The notes: generated by a model not told the origin, from the sequence alone. A stretch of 64,000 nucleotides of DNA from Psychromonas sp. SP041 (GCF_000470315.2 NZ_CBRF02000004.1:1-64000); one strand, 5' to 3'; positions 7,817 through 16,084 are shown, counted from the stretch's first letter. A program made the numbers and translations.

Positions 7817-9145
7817 ATGGAAAACTCGAACATAACATTAGATCTTACTGAACTTGAGAAAGAAAATATTGCGTCAGAGCGTTTCCGAGAATTACGTCAT
7901 TTTTTACATAATCGTCTGATTGATGGGATTGAAGAACAAAACATACATTTATTAAAAGACATCAATCAGGTAGAACGTCGTTTAAACCTGTTACTTGATG
8001 AAATGCATCCTAGATTAAATCCTAAGTTAAGTGTCAACGAACAAAAAAACTTAACTTTACAAATCATGCATGAATTAACGGGGTTAGGGCCAATATCAGG
8101 TTTAATGGAAGAACCTGGGGTGACTGATATTTTGATAAATGGCCCACATGAAATTTGGGTTGATAGAAATGGTCGTCTAACAAAAACTAATTTACGCTTT
8201 GATAATGAGAGCCACTTGAAACGTTTTTTAGACCGTATTTTAAGTACTCAAGGTAGACAGTTAGATGCACGTCAACCGATGGTCGATTCTCGTTTACCAG
8301 ATGGCAGTCGATTACATGCAGTGATTCCACCTCTTTGTGAATCTGGCCCAATCGTCTCTATTCGTCGATTTCATACTGAGGATTTGAGCACTCAGCAACT
8401 GATCGATAAGGGTTTTTTAAGCCAAGCTATGATGGATTTTTTAGCATTAGCTGTGTCGACAGGGATCAATATCGTGATCGCCGGCAGTGCAGGAGCAGGT
8501 AAAACAACCTTACTGAATGCAATATCAGGTTTCATTCCTGAGACTGAACGTATTGTAACGGTTGAAGAAACGGCTGAATTACAATTAAAACATCCTCATG
8601 TTATTTCATTAGAATCTCGACATACTAATAGCGAAGGTAATGGAGCGATTAGCTTGAGTGACTTAGTTAGAAATGCATTACGTATGAGGGCAGATCGCAT
8701 TGTGGTTGGAGAAGTACGAGGTGTTGAAGTCTTAGACATGTTACAGGCGATGAATGTCGGACATGATGGAAGTTTAACCACGTTACATGCGAATAGTCCA
8801 AATGACGTGATTAGTAGAATGGAAACATTAGCGCTAATGGGCAATGAAGGTTTTTCAACCGTCGCTATTCAACAAATGATTCGCTCTTCATTACAATTAA
8901 TTATTCAAGTGATGCGTTTTCAGGATGGTAGTCGTCGAGTGGTCAGTATTTGTGAGTTTATTCAGAACGACGATAAAGAACAGATTCGAGAATTATTTCA
9001 TTTTAAACATGCAGATAATAGCCACCCTGAGTGTATTGAGGGAAGCCATAATGCAACTGGCAATGATTCTGAGTTAGGGACTAAAGTTGCATTTAAAGGC
9101 TATACCAGCGAGCAATTTAATCGGTTGTTAAAGGTGGAGAAATGA
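7817..9145 (+). CDS. cpaF: Tad pilus secretion ATPase CpaF/TadA
   Basis: 442 residues. It has the CpaF N-terminal domain (GLGPISGLMEEPGVTDILINGP), Walker A GSAGAGKT at 223-230, the Asp box/Walker B region RIVVGEVRG at 294-302 and the His box segment ALTTLHANSP-like SLTTLHANSP. This hexameric cytoplasmic ATPase powers pilus assembly in the Tad system. About 55 C-terminal residues after the core are poorly conserved. SD GAGGTGG at 7804-7810. The stop overlaps the tadB start by four bases. All catalytic motifs look intact. Confidence 0.96.
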   Translation: MENSNITLDLTELEKENIASERFRELRHFLHNRLIDGIEEQNIHLLKDINQVERRLNLLLDEMHPRLNPKLSVNEQKNLTLQIMHELTGLGPISGLMEEPGVTDILINGPHEIWVDRNGRLTKTNLRFDNESHLKRFLDRILSTQGRQLDARQPMVDSRLPDGSRLHAVIPPLCESGPIVSIRRFHTEDLSTQQLIDKGFLSQAMMDFLALAVSTGINIVIAGSAGAGKTTLLNAISGFIPETERIVTVEETAELQLKHPHVISLESRHTNSEGNGAISLSDLVRNALRMRADRIVVGEVRGVEVLDMLQAMNVGHDGSLTTLHANSPNDVISRMETLALMGNEGFSTVAIQQMIRSSLQLIIQVMRFQDGSRRVVSICEFIQNDDKEQIRELFHFKHADNSHPECIEGSHNATGNDSELGTKVAFKGYTSEQFNRLLKVEK

Positions 9146-10053
9146 TGATAAATATAGAGTCTATCGGTTTATTTTTAAGCCTATTTATCATGTTAATTAT
9201 CTTTTTTTATTGGTTTAAGAAATTGAATCTAAAAAAAGCTAATTCTAATAAAACATTTCCTGACAACACACTTAAAGCTGAGCTTCATGAGCAGACTAAG
9301 AATAAGCCCGTATCTGCATTAGGTAATCATTTACAAACGCTTAATATAAATTTACCTCCTGCGCTTATTATTATTGGTATTGGCGTGATTGCTGTCTCTG
9401 TTTTCATGTTGTTATTAGAACTTTTTCCTAAACATATTCCATTAGCGGCGATCGCGGCTATGGCGGTAACGGTGTTTTGTTTCAATAGCATTAGTGATTT
9501 AGCTAAATATAAAATAAAACGAGTAGAAAAAGGATTAGCTGAAGCGATGGATATGATGAAAGCCGCATTGACTAGTGGTCAGTCACCACATCAAGCAATT
9601 AATTTAGCCGCGGAGTCAGGAAAGGGAACCGTTAAGTTCTTGTTAATAGGTATGTTAGGGCGTTTAGATATGGGGTGTACGCCGGAACAAGCAATTAACC
9701 AACTAACGACTAAATATAATTGTGTTGCTACTCGACTATTTGCCCAGGTTATTATTGCTCGTTACCAATCAGGAAGTGATCTTACCTTTATGCTGGATTC
9801 GGTTAATCGTATTGTCCGAGATAGACAACGTCATCAATTACAAATTGATACTCATTTATCAGGGACTCGTTACGCAGCAATCTTATGCGGTGGTTTACCT
9901 TATATTTTGATCCCTATTTTATTATGGCAGCAGCCAGATTGGTTTGACACGCTATTAAAACATCCATCTGGTCCAACTTATCTTGGTGGTGCATTATTTT
10001 TACAGTTTTTTGGTTATTTATGGCTACGTCGTATTGCGAGGATAGAGCAATGA
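9142..10053 (+). CDS. tadB: Tad inner-membrane platform protein TadB
   Basis: 303 residues. There is one N-terminal membrane segment (about 8-25), a pair of helices near 75-118, a cytoplasmic T2SSF domain (GLAEAMDMMKAALTSGQSPH through RYQSGSDLTFMLDSV) and two C-terminal membrane helices. TadB and TadC together form the inner-membrane platform that couples the ATPase to pilin extraction. ATGA overlaps exist at both ends, with cpaF before and tadC after, so the three products are probably made in step. Confidence 0.9.
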   Translation: MMINIESIGLFLSLFIMLIIFFYWFKKLNLKKANSNKTFPDNTLKAELHEQTKNKPVSALGNHLQTLNINLPPALIIIGIGVIAVSVFMLLLELFPKHIPLAAIAAMAVTVFCFNSISDLAKYKIKRVEKGLAEAMDMMKAALTSGQSPHQAINLAAESGKGTVKFLLIGMLGRLDMGCTPEQAINQLTTKYNCVATRLFAQVIIARYQSGSDLTFMLDSVNRIVRDRQRHQLQIDTHLSGTRYAAILCGGLPYILIPILLWQQPDWFDTLLKHPSGPTYLGGALFLQFFGYLWLRRIARIEQ

Positions 10054-10865
10054 ATATGTTTAATTGGTTGGATTTTATTTTTTTATTGATGTTGATTATT
10101 TTTCTCTACTTTTTAAAGCAAAGTTTAAGGGAGGAAAGTAAATTAATTGAAGACCCATTTAATCACTCAAAGAAAAGCTATTTAATTTACCCTCAAAAAT
10201 TGATCCGCCAATGTGGTATTCCATTAGAACGTTTCTGGTTATGGTACTGGGCTGTAAAGTGGGGCTGTGCGGTTATATTTGTTGCATTGGCACTTGAACT
10301 CTCATTAGGTGTTTGGAGTGTTGGTGTTATCGGTATTGTCACGTTTTTATTTATGGATATTTATTTATTACTTAAACGAAACCATCGTCAAAGTAGAATA
10401 AATTTGTCATTAGTCTTTTTTATTAATTTATTAATTGTTTTTTTGAAGTCAGGTTTATCATTGAGTCAGGCCTTTCGTAAAGCCGCCCATTTCGGTTTGC
10501 AAAAAGATAACCCTTTAGCTGCTGAGCTTGAATTAATTGCCTATGAGCTTGATGCAGGTCGAGAGCGAGCCATTGCTTTTAATAACTTATCGGCAAGAAC
10601 AGGTGTAGAAGCTTTAAATAAACTTGCCGTTATCATTAAAGCTGGGATAGAAGTGGGTAGCCCTGTAAGTGATGGGCTTCAGTCATTAGCTGATTTTCTC
10701 CGATTACAACAAGATCAGCAACTTACCAGTCGTATCAACAGAAAAGCATTAGAGTCTACGTTACCGATGGCAATGGTTTGTTTTCCGATGTTCTTTGTTT
10801 TAGTTTTTTTTCCCGCTGGGCAGCAAATTAGTGAAATTATGGCCTTACTTGGCGACATATTATAA
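10050..10865 (+). CDS. tadC: Tad inner-membrane platform protein TadC
   Basis: 271 residues with an N-terminal helix (about 7-20), two central helices (70-115), a T2SSF domain (LIVFLKSGLSLSQAFRKAAHFG to KAGIEVGSPVSDGLQSLADFLR) and a final hydrophobic segment (AMVCFPMFFVLVFFPAG). The chosen ATG overlaps the tadB stop (ATGA); a 10-residue longer reading frame begins at 10020 but would overlap tadB more. It is the partner of TadB. Confidence 0.9.
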   Translation: MNMFNWLDFIFLLMLIIFLYFLKQSLREESKLIEDPFNHSKKSYLIYPQKLIRQCGIPLERFWLWYWAVKWGCAVIFVALALELSLGVWSVGVIGIVTFLFMDIYLLLKRNHRQSRINLSLVFFINLLIVFLKSGLSLSQAFRKAAHFGLQKDNPLAAELELIAYELDAGRERAIAFNNLSARTGVEALNKLAVIIKAGIEVGSPVSDGLQSLADFLRLQQDQQLTSRINRKALESTLPMAMVCFPMFFVLVFFPAGQQISEIMALLGDIL

Positions 10866-10913
10866 GTGTGTTTTTTTTGTCACGAACTACACTAAATAGA
10901 AAAAGGAATTGAT

Positions 10914-11972
10914 ATGGCTAGATCAACATTGTGTAAAGTAATACCTGCAAAGGCTAGCTTAAATAAACAAGGTGGTTTTGTATTAACGATTGAATTAATC
11001 CTGATCATTACTATTTTAGTGATTGGTAGTTTTGTCGGAATCACTGCTATTAGAGATGCATTGTTTAAGCAAAAAATAAAACAACAAGACAGAAGTGTTT
11101 TGGTTGCAGACAGTAATAATAATGTACTGGGAGAAGTGATTAATTTTGATGAACATGACGCCCCTCAGTTACTTTATATTGACCGTACAACGACTAACCC
11201 ACCTAAAAATTACCGCGCATTAATTGGTGTTCGTGATGATCGCTTTACTAGTAGAGAGCCTATTTATTACACTGCGTTAAATTGCCAAGGCGACCCTTGT
11301 ATTAAACCAACCAGTAATGAGACCTTAGATAGTTCAGGCGTCAGTCGTTTACCTAATACAGGCGCGGTTAGTTATTTCCAAGCATTACAAAATGGTCCAA
11401 ATTACGCGATAGGTCGTTCGCCTAATGGCCTTCCTGGCTTTTTATACAAAGAAACCTTCGAAGCTTGCCCTATGCCTGAAATTATCGGAGGCATAGGATC
11501 GCCAATCGGGTCTCGTTACATATCACAAAAAGTAGTCACAGGAGAACCCTGTGAATCGCCTGTTAATTTACCGCTAGATGCTGGACAGGCGCCATTAACA
11601 TGTTCTTCATCAGATAGCAGTATTCCATTAAGTGCTAGCTGTGATTCTGCTTGTGGAACAGACAGTGGAGGACAATGTGCTTGCCCAGCAGGTTATTATT
11701 CAGTAACTGGTGGCCTAGTAGATAGGTTAGGTTTACAAGGACAATGTTGTCCTAATGGTACTGAATTAGAGGATTCAAGCCAACTAGGGATTGGTGTTAA
11801 TGCTTTATGCTCAGGCCTGAACCTTAAAAAAGCAGTATCGGTACCTAATATAAATGATCAAACACAAAATGCGTTAGAACCATTTATTCCTCCTTTTCAA
11901 GTTAATTTGCCTGCTTTAGGTGGAAGAATCGATGGTGATCAATGGTTTAATACGGCTCCCAACGGAGAATAG
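10914..11972 (+). CDS. Large cysteine-rich prepilin-like protein, possible tip subunit
   Basis: 352 residues. A basic leader ends in GGFVLTIE (Gly21, Glu27) and is followed by a hydrophobic helix (about 28-45), as in prepilins and in the two small paralogues in this window. The large extracellular part has about 12 cysteines, many clustered in 229-300 (SCDSACGTDSGGQCACPAGY, then GQCCPNGTE), an EGF-like or otherwise disulfide-knotted module. It follows tadC after 48 bases with AAAGGA before the ATG and is closed by a strong terminator. The position replaces the TadE/TadF pseudopilins of other loci. A minor pilin carrying an adhesive or sensing tip is my inference; I do not recognise the module. 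Confidence 0.7.
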   Translation: MARSTLCKVIPAKASLNKQGGFVLTIELILIITILVIGSFVGITAIRDALFKQKIKQQDRSVLVADSNNNVLGEVINFDEHDAPQLLYIDRTTTNPPKNYRALIGVRDDRFTSREPIYYTALNCQGDPCIKPTSNETLDSSGVSRLPNTGAVSYFQALQNGPNYAIGRSPNGLPGFLYKETFEACPMPEIIGGIGSPIGSRYISQKVVTGEPCESPVNLPLDAGQAPLTCSSSDSSIPLSASCDSACGTDSGGQCACPAGYYSVTGGLVDRLGLQGQCCPNGTELEDSSQLGIGVNALCSGLNLKKAVSVPNINDQTQNALEPFIPPFQVNLPALGGRIDGDQWFNTAPNGE

Positions 11973-12009
11973 AGCCGCTAGAAATAACAGAAAGTAATTT
12001 ATGAATTAG

Positions 12010-12046
12010 AAGGGAAGAAGGCTTAATTGTTTCTTCCCTTTTTTTA
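12010..12046 (+). terminator. Intrinsic terminator of the tad operon
   Basis: AGGGAAGAA at 12011-12019 pairs with TTCTTCCCT at 12031-12039, followed by at least six T residues. This is a classical rho-independent terminator. Confidence 0.88.
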
Positions 12047-12117
12047 TATTTTGAATTTAAGCACCACTTTGATTGGAGGGGCGCAATTTGCAATTTGGAA
12101 GTCACGACTAATAATTT

Positions 12118-12136
12118 GATTTGCATTTTGCGAATG
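12118..12136. promoter_or_regulatory. 19-bp enhancer-like element upstream of the EAL gene
   Basis: GATTTGCATTTTGCGAATG matches the 15918 element in 16 of 19 positions. A weaker partial match (12 of 19) lies at 12085-12103. The centre is about 101 bp before the -24 element at 12228. Confidence 0.65.
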
Positions 12137-12226
12137 ACGATAAAAGTAAATACTTAGTAAAATATAGGCTGTTATTTAATCCTTTATATTCAATAGATTA
12201 CAGCGTTTATAAATGTTTTTTTATGT

Positions 12227-12242
12227 TGGTCTATAATTTGCA
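12227..12242 (+). promoter_or_regulatory. Candidate sigma54 promoter of the EAL gene
   Basis: TGGTCTATAATTTGCA has GG and a perfect TTGCA at -24/-12 spacing, nearly the same as the secretin promoter (TGGTCTAAATGTTGCG). The transcription start would be near 12252, 35 bases before the ATG. Confidence 0.68.
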
Positions 12243-12286
12243 ATGTTGGTATTAATCTATTTAAAGTCACGAAGGAATCAAATACT

Positions 12287-13120
12287 ATGAAGGCATCTAA
12301 AATTCAACGCTCTGAGTTAAGCCATGACCTTAAAAAGCAATGCGTTAGCACATCATCAGTGTTAGATAACTTAACTGACATCATTGATAGTGCGATGAAA
12401 AATCAGCATTTTTCTATGGTTTATCAACCCCTTTTTTCTATGCAAAATAGTAAATTAATTGGTTTTGAAGCATTGGTTAGATGTCACTCCCCTCAATTTG
12501 GTCTTATTTCACCAGATAAGTTCATCCCTCATGCTGAAGAAAGTGGTCAGATTGTTGAGTTAGGTGAATGGATATTCCAACAAGTACTATTGGACCTAAA
12601 GCGTTTCCTTCAGTATGGCTTAAAAGATATTGTTGTTTCTCTAAATATTTCTGCAGTACAGATCGTCAACTCAGATATTTTCAGTCAAATAATGAGCCTC
12701 ATGGACAAACTAGATATTCCGCCACGTTGTATCAAATTAGAACTAACTGAAACTGCATTGATTCAAAACCCAAAGGTTATTGCTAAAGTTTTTAATGCTT
12801 TTCAAAATGAAGGTGTTGAAATTTGGGTCGATGATTTTGGTACTGGTTTTGCTTCTTTAAGTTTATTACGAGAGTTTAAAGTCAATGGTTTGAAAATCGA
12901 TAAAAGTTTTGTCGATGGTATTGCTACTTGTAATGATGACTTTACTTTGTGTAGCGCGATAGTCGCTATGGCTCAACGCCTAGGCATGCATATTGTTGCT
13001 GAAGGTATTGAGGATGAAGTGCAATTACAAATTCTTAATCAATTAGGTTGTGATACGGCACAAGGCTATTTATTAGGAAAGCCTGCCTCATTTGAAGATA
13101 ATTTATATCGCTGGGGATGA
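12287..13120 (+). CDS. Cyclic-di-GMP phosphodiesterase, stand-alone EAL domain
   Basis: 277 residues, one EAL domain after a short N-terminal segment, with no GGDEF, PAS or membrane part. The catalytic set is complete: EALVR (E61), the ELTE segment LELTET, DDFGTG, the KIDKSFV lysine, AEGIE, and QGYLLGKP. The predicted activity is therefore hydrolysis of c-di-GMP to pGpG in the cytoplasm. It lies directly after the pilus operon and before the HPt/LuxO-like genes, with its own sigma54 promoter and enhancer match, so it is probably co-expressed with the pilus. Lowering c-di-GMP when the pilus is induced would be a feedback on attachment; that is inference. SD AAGGA lies ten bases before the ATG. 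Confidence 0.92.
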   Translation: MKASKIQRSELSHDLKKQCVSTSSVLDNLTDIIDSAMKNQHFSMVYQPLFSMQNSKLIGFEALVRCHSPQFGLISPDKFIPHAEESGQIVELGEWIFQQVLLDLKRFLQYGLKDIVVSLNISAVQIVNSDIFSQIMSLMDKLDIPPRCIKLELTETALIQNPKVIAKVFNAFQNEGVEIWVDDFGTGFASLSLLREFKVNGLKIDKSFVDGIATCNDDFTLCSAIVAMAQRLGMHIVAEGIEDEVQLQILNQLGCDTAQGYLLGKPASFEDNLYRWG

Positions 13121-13220
13121 TCGATAATTAGAGCATGAGTATTCGTAGATAGAGACTTTTATCTACGGATTATGGAATGCTTAATGGCCAAGCTAACATT
13201 CAACTAACGTTGGCAATATA

Positions 13221-13391
13221 TATACCCATCTCCACTCAATATGCAAAATCAGCAAGTCCTGCGGGGCGCCAATTCGAAAACCAATATTGCGTTGTAACAT
13301 TCGATAAGGACTCGCCATTGTCATCATGTTAGACCCTTTGTTGGTATCCGAGTTAATGGCTGAACAATGCATCTTGATTGGTAATGGGTAT
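13221..13391. repeat. Dispersed repeat family B, copy B2
   Basis: It starts TATACCCATC and ends TTGATTGGTAATGGGTATA, arms that are inverted copies of each other. The interior shares CATTCGATAAGGACT with B1. It fills most of the gap between the EAL gene and the HPt gene, and no promoter is clear in it. Confidence 0.65.
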
Positions 13392-13557
13392 AACTTTATA
13401 TTTTATTTTATGGTTAAAGTCATTATTTAGTGAATTAAATCAATATAAATAAACCCAAATGGGGTATTTTAAGTAAACGGTACTATAGTTGTGTTGTTAT
13501 TTATAGTTTGTAATGTATTGGCTAATAAAGAAGAAAATGTAAATTGGTGATTAAAAT

Positions 13558-13905
13558 ATGCATAATTTAATTGATGAAAATGTTATCGAACAAATGAAAG
13601 ATGACTTAGATGATGAAACTTGCCATAAGTTGATTGGCTTGTTCATTGAGGAGACAACTTCGTTATTAGCCGATTTAGAGAAAGCGTTTGAGGTGATGGA
13701 TTTACCAACAATCGAAAGTGTTACTCATATACTTAAAAACTCTGCTGCACTGTATGGGGCAGTTTCAGTTGCAATAGCCGCTAAAGATATAAATGACAGA
13801 TTGTCTTCGCCATCAAAGATGATTACTCGTGAAGATAGTCAGTTGTTAGCATTGATTAATAAAACACTGAAAGTGTATAACAGCAAATATAACAAGGCTC
13901 TTTAG
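13558..13905 (+). CDS. Histidine phosphotransfer protein (LuxU-like HPt)
   Basis: 115 residues forming a single four-helix HPt domain. The phospho-acceptor is H57 in THILKNSAALYGA, corresponding to the HxLKxSA motif of the family. Size and pairing with a LuxO-like gene 13 bases downstream are as for luxU-luxO in Vibrio. It should relay phosphate from a hybrid kinase receiver to the downstream activator. There is no strong Shine-Dalgarno before the ATG. A poor -24/-12-like match upstream (13475-13490, GT instead of GC) is not convincing, so this pair may be expressed constitutively. Confidence 0.85.
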   Translation: MHNLIDENVIEQMKDDLDDETCHKLIGLFIEETTSLLADLEKAFEVMDLPTIESVTHILKNSAALYGAVSVAIAAKDINDRLSSPSKMITREDSQLLALINKTLKVYNSKYNKAL

Positions 13906-13917
13906 TAAGGGAATTAC

Positions 13918-15336
13918 ATGTCAAAAACATTACAAAAAACGTTAGTTTATATTGTAGAGGACAGTTTATCTAGTGGTGCTTTATATAGTTCTCAGCTTGA
14001 AAAGGCTGGCTATGAAACCCGGAATTTTGTTGATGGATATTCTGCTTTGGCGGCGATTAAAGAAAGAATGCCTAGTGTTATTATTCAAGACGTTTGTTTA
14101 CCAGATATTAGTGGATTAAACGTTCTACAGTTCGTTAACCGTCAAGACTCACCTGCACGTGTCATTATTATCACTTCGAATAGTTCGATAGAAACGGCTG
14201 TCGATGCAATGCGTTTGGGTGGTTTCGATTTTATTGAAAAACCTTTCTCTCGTGAGCGAATGATAACGTCGGTACGAGATGCGGTGAAGCAACTTCATTT
14301 AGAAGAAGTTGAATCTAAAAAAGTAACAGTAGAAACATCGACGACACCAGAACTGTCATTTATTGGTGAATCCTTAGCAATGAAAACAGTATTTCGTCTG
14401 CTTGATAGTGCACTACGTAGTAAAGCAAGTGTATTTGTTACTGGTGAAAGTGGTACAGGTAAAGAAGTTTGTGCTCAATATTTACATAGCTTCAGTGCTA
14501 GAAAAAATGCTCCTTTAATTGCCATAAATTGTGCAGCAATTCCGAGAGATTTATTTGAATCAGAATTTTTTGGTCACATGAAAGGATCTTTTAGTGGGGC
14601 CGTCTCAGATAGAAAAGGCGCAGTAGAAGCAGCCAATGGAGGTACTTTATTTTTAGATGAAATATGCGAAATGGATTTAAACTTACAAGCTAAATTATTA
14701 CGCTTTCTACAAACAGGGACGTTTAGTCGAGTGGGGAGTACTGACGTCATTCAAAGTGATGTACGAGTGGTTTGTGCAACTAATCGCAACCCTGCTGCGG
14801 AAGTTGGTGAAGGGCGTTTTCGAGAAGATTTATATTATCGTTTAAATGTAATCCCTATCCAATTACCGCCACTACGTGATAGAGGCAAAGATATATTGCT
14901 CTTAGCGAATGCTATTTTAACGGATAAAAATGAAGCTAACGACAAAGAGTTTGTACAGTTCTCATCAGATGTTCAGTCAATGTTTATGCAATACGATTGG
15001 CCAGGTAATATTAGAGAATTACAAAATATAATAGAGAATATGGTCGTTATACATTCGGGTACTGATATTACTTCTGATATGTTGCCAGAAACTTTTGGTA
15101 AAAAAAGTCTTTCTGCGATTAAACCAGCCTCTATTACAACAGACAGTCATATTAATGTATCGAGTAAAGAAGCAAATATCAAAGATATCATTCCGATGTG
15201 GTTAATAGAAAAAAACGTGATAGAACAAGCGATTAATATTTGTGATGGGAATATCCCATTAGCAGCTGCTCATCTTGGGGTTAGTGCATCGACAATTTAC
15301 CGTAAAATTAAGAGTTGGCAAGGTGAGGCCATTTAA
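13918..15336 (+). CDS. LuxO/NtrC-family sigma54-dependent response regulator
   Basis: 472 residues: receiver domain (8-120, phospho-acceptor D58 in QDVCLPD), AAA+ domain (about 145-385) with Walker A GESGTGKE at 176-183 and Walker B TLFLDEI, and a Fis-type HTH (about 434-468, AAAHLGVSASTIYRKIK). The sigma54 contact loop reads GSFSGA at 223-228 instead of GAFTGA. The Thr-to-Ser change is common among active members; the Ala-to-Ser change is less usual. It likely receives phosphate from the adjacent HPt protein and opens sigma54 promoters. The sigma54 promoters and shared 19-bp elements around it are its likely targets. That link is inferred from context. Confidence 0.92.
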   Translation: MSKTLQKTLVYIVEDSLSSGALYSSQLEKAGYETRNFVDGYSALAAIKERMPSVIIQDVCLPDISGLNVLQFVNRQDSPARVIIITSNSSIETAVDAMRLGGFDFIEKPFSRERMITSVRDAVKQLHLEEVESKKVTVETSTTPELSFIGESLAMKTVFRLLDSALRSKASVFVTGESGTGKEVCAQYLHSFSARKNAPLIAINCAAIPRDLFESEFFGHMKGSFSGAVSDRKGAVEAANGGTLFLDEICEMDLNLQAKLLRFLQTGTFSRVGSTDVIQSDVRVVCATNRNPAAEVGEGRFREDLYYRLNVIPIQLPPLRDRGKDILLLANAILTDKNEANDKEFVQFSSDVQSMFMQYDWPGNIRELQNIIENMVVIHSGTDITSDMLPETFGKKSLSAIKPASITTDSHINVSSKEANIKDIIPMWLIEKNVIEQAINICDGNIPLAAAHLGVSASTIYRKIKSWQGEAI

Positions 15337-15403
15337 TCATTTTACCCATTTAGTTGTTAACGTCATTGATTTAAAAGCCTTGTTTATCAAAGACTAGGTT
15401 TAT

Positions 15404-15611
15404 TATATCCGTTACCGATCAAGGTGCTTTGTTCAGTCGTTAGCTTGGACTTTAAATCAAGGCGTAACATGATGACAATGGCGAGTCCTTTTTGAAGGTT
15501 GTAATGCATATAGAAAGTGTCGATTTAACCCGTTAGATCTTCCGCTTTCTACCTAGCATCCGTTCACTTCACCGCTTGTTGAATTTTGCACCTTGAATGG
15601 TCACGGTTATA
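15404..15611. repeat. Dispersed repeat family B, copy B3
   Basis: It is bounded by TATATCCGTTACCGATCAAG and its inverted counterpart TTGAATGGTCACGGTTATA. It contains the conserved blocks AAAGTGTCGATTTAACCCGT and ACCTAGCATCCGTTCACTTC, shared with B4. It lies between the LuxO-like gene and the regulatory region of the binding-protein gene. Confidence 0.7.
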
Positions 15612-15900
15612 AATAGAGCATTGTCTGTAAACAAACATTAATCAGAGTAGATTTCTTAAGCTTAGTCTTTTAGTTGTTAGTTATGTTATTAACAATGAGG
15701 AGCATTCTATAGGCAAGTTATTATTTGGTTTATCATTCATTACGAATATTATTGTTTTAATTAATAAAGTAACAGAAATGAACTTCGGTTAAGCAAAGTA
15801 GAAATACGATGCGGGGTTAATCAATTTATTCAATCCTTTAATTTACCTGTTTATTCATCTATTTGTTAAGCAATTTCTTTATGAGTGTATTTTACATCAT
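15612..15900. other. Gene-free AT-rich stretch
   Basis: I see no gene, repeat or terminator in it. It separates repeat B3 from the enhancer element at 15918. Confidence 0.4.
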
Positions 15901-15917
15901 AAAATGTGATGCAAATT

Positions 15918-15936
15918 GATTTGCATAATGCGAATC
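15918..15936. promoter_or_regulatory. 19-bp enhancer-like element, best copy (reference)
   Basis: GATTTGCATAATGCGAATC is almost a perfect inverted repeat (GATTYGCAT/ATGCRAATC). Directly upstream, ATGCAAAT at 15909-15916 forms a second inverted arrangement with ATTTGCAT of this element. The centre is about 106 bp before the -24 GG at 16033. Related copies occur upstream of three other sigma54 promoters in the window. Confidence 0.7.
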
Positions 15937-16031
15937 TAAATATGAAATTATTTTTAATTAATGTAGCCAATGTGAATTAAATGTTTTACTTATCAATGAT
16001 GTAGCTTTGTTTTTATTTGTTCTTCTCATTA

Positions 16032-16047
16032 TGGAGTATTAATTGCT
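16032..16047 (+). promoter_or_regulatory. Candidate sigma54 promoter of the binding-protein/kinase operon
   Basis: TGGAGTATTAATTGCT carries GG and TTGC at the correct spacing. Transcription would start near 16057, 28 bases before the ATG. If real, the sensor genes belong to the regulon they control. Confidence 0.62.
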
Positions 16048-16084
16048 TTATTATAAGCATTAGTCACTACATAAAGGCAAGCTG

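Noticed and set aside
12075-12092. Second sigma54-like match (GGGGCGCAATTTGCA) before the EAL gene
   Set aside because: It lies upstream of the enhancer element and lacks TGGCAC character; the site at 12227 is better in sequence and position.
13475-13490. Possible sigma54 promoter for the HPt/LuxO-like pair (CGGTACTATAGTTGTG)
   Set aside because: The invariant GC of the -12 element is GT, and no 19-bp element lies upstream.
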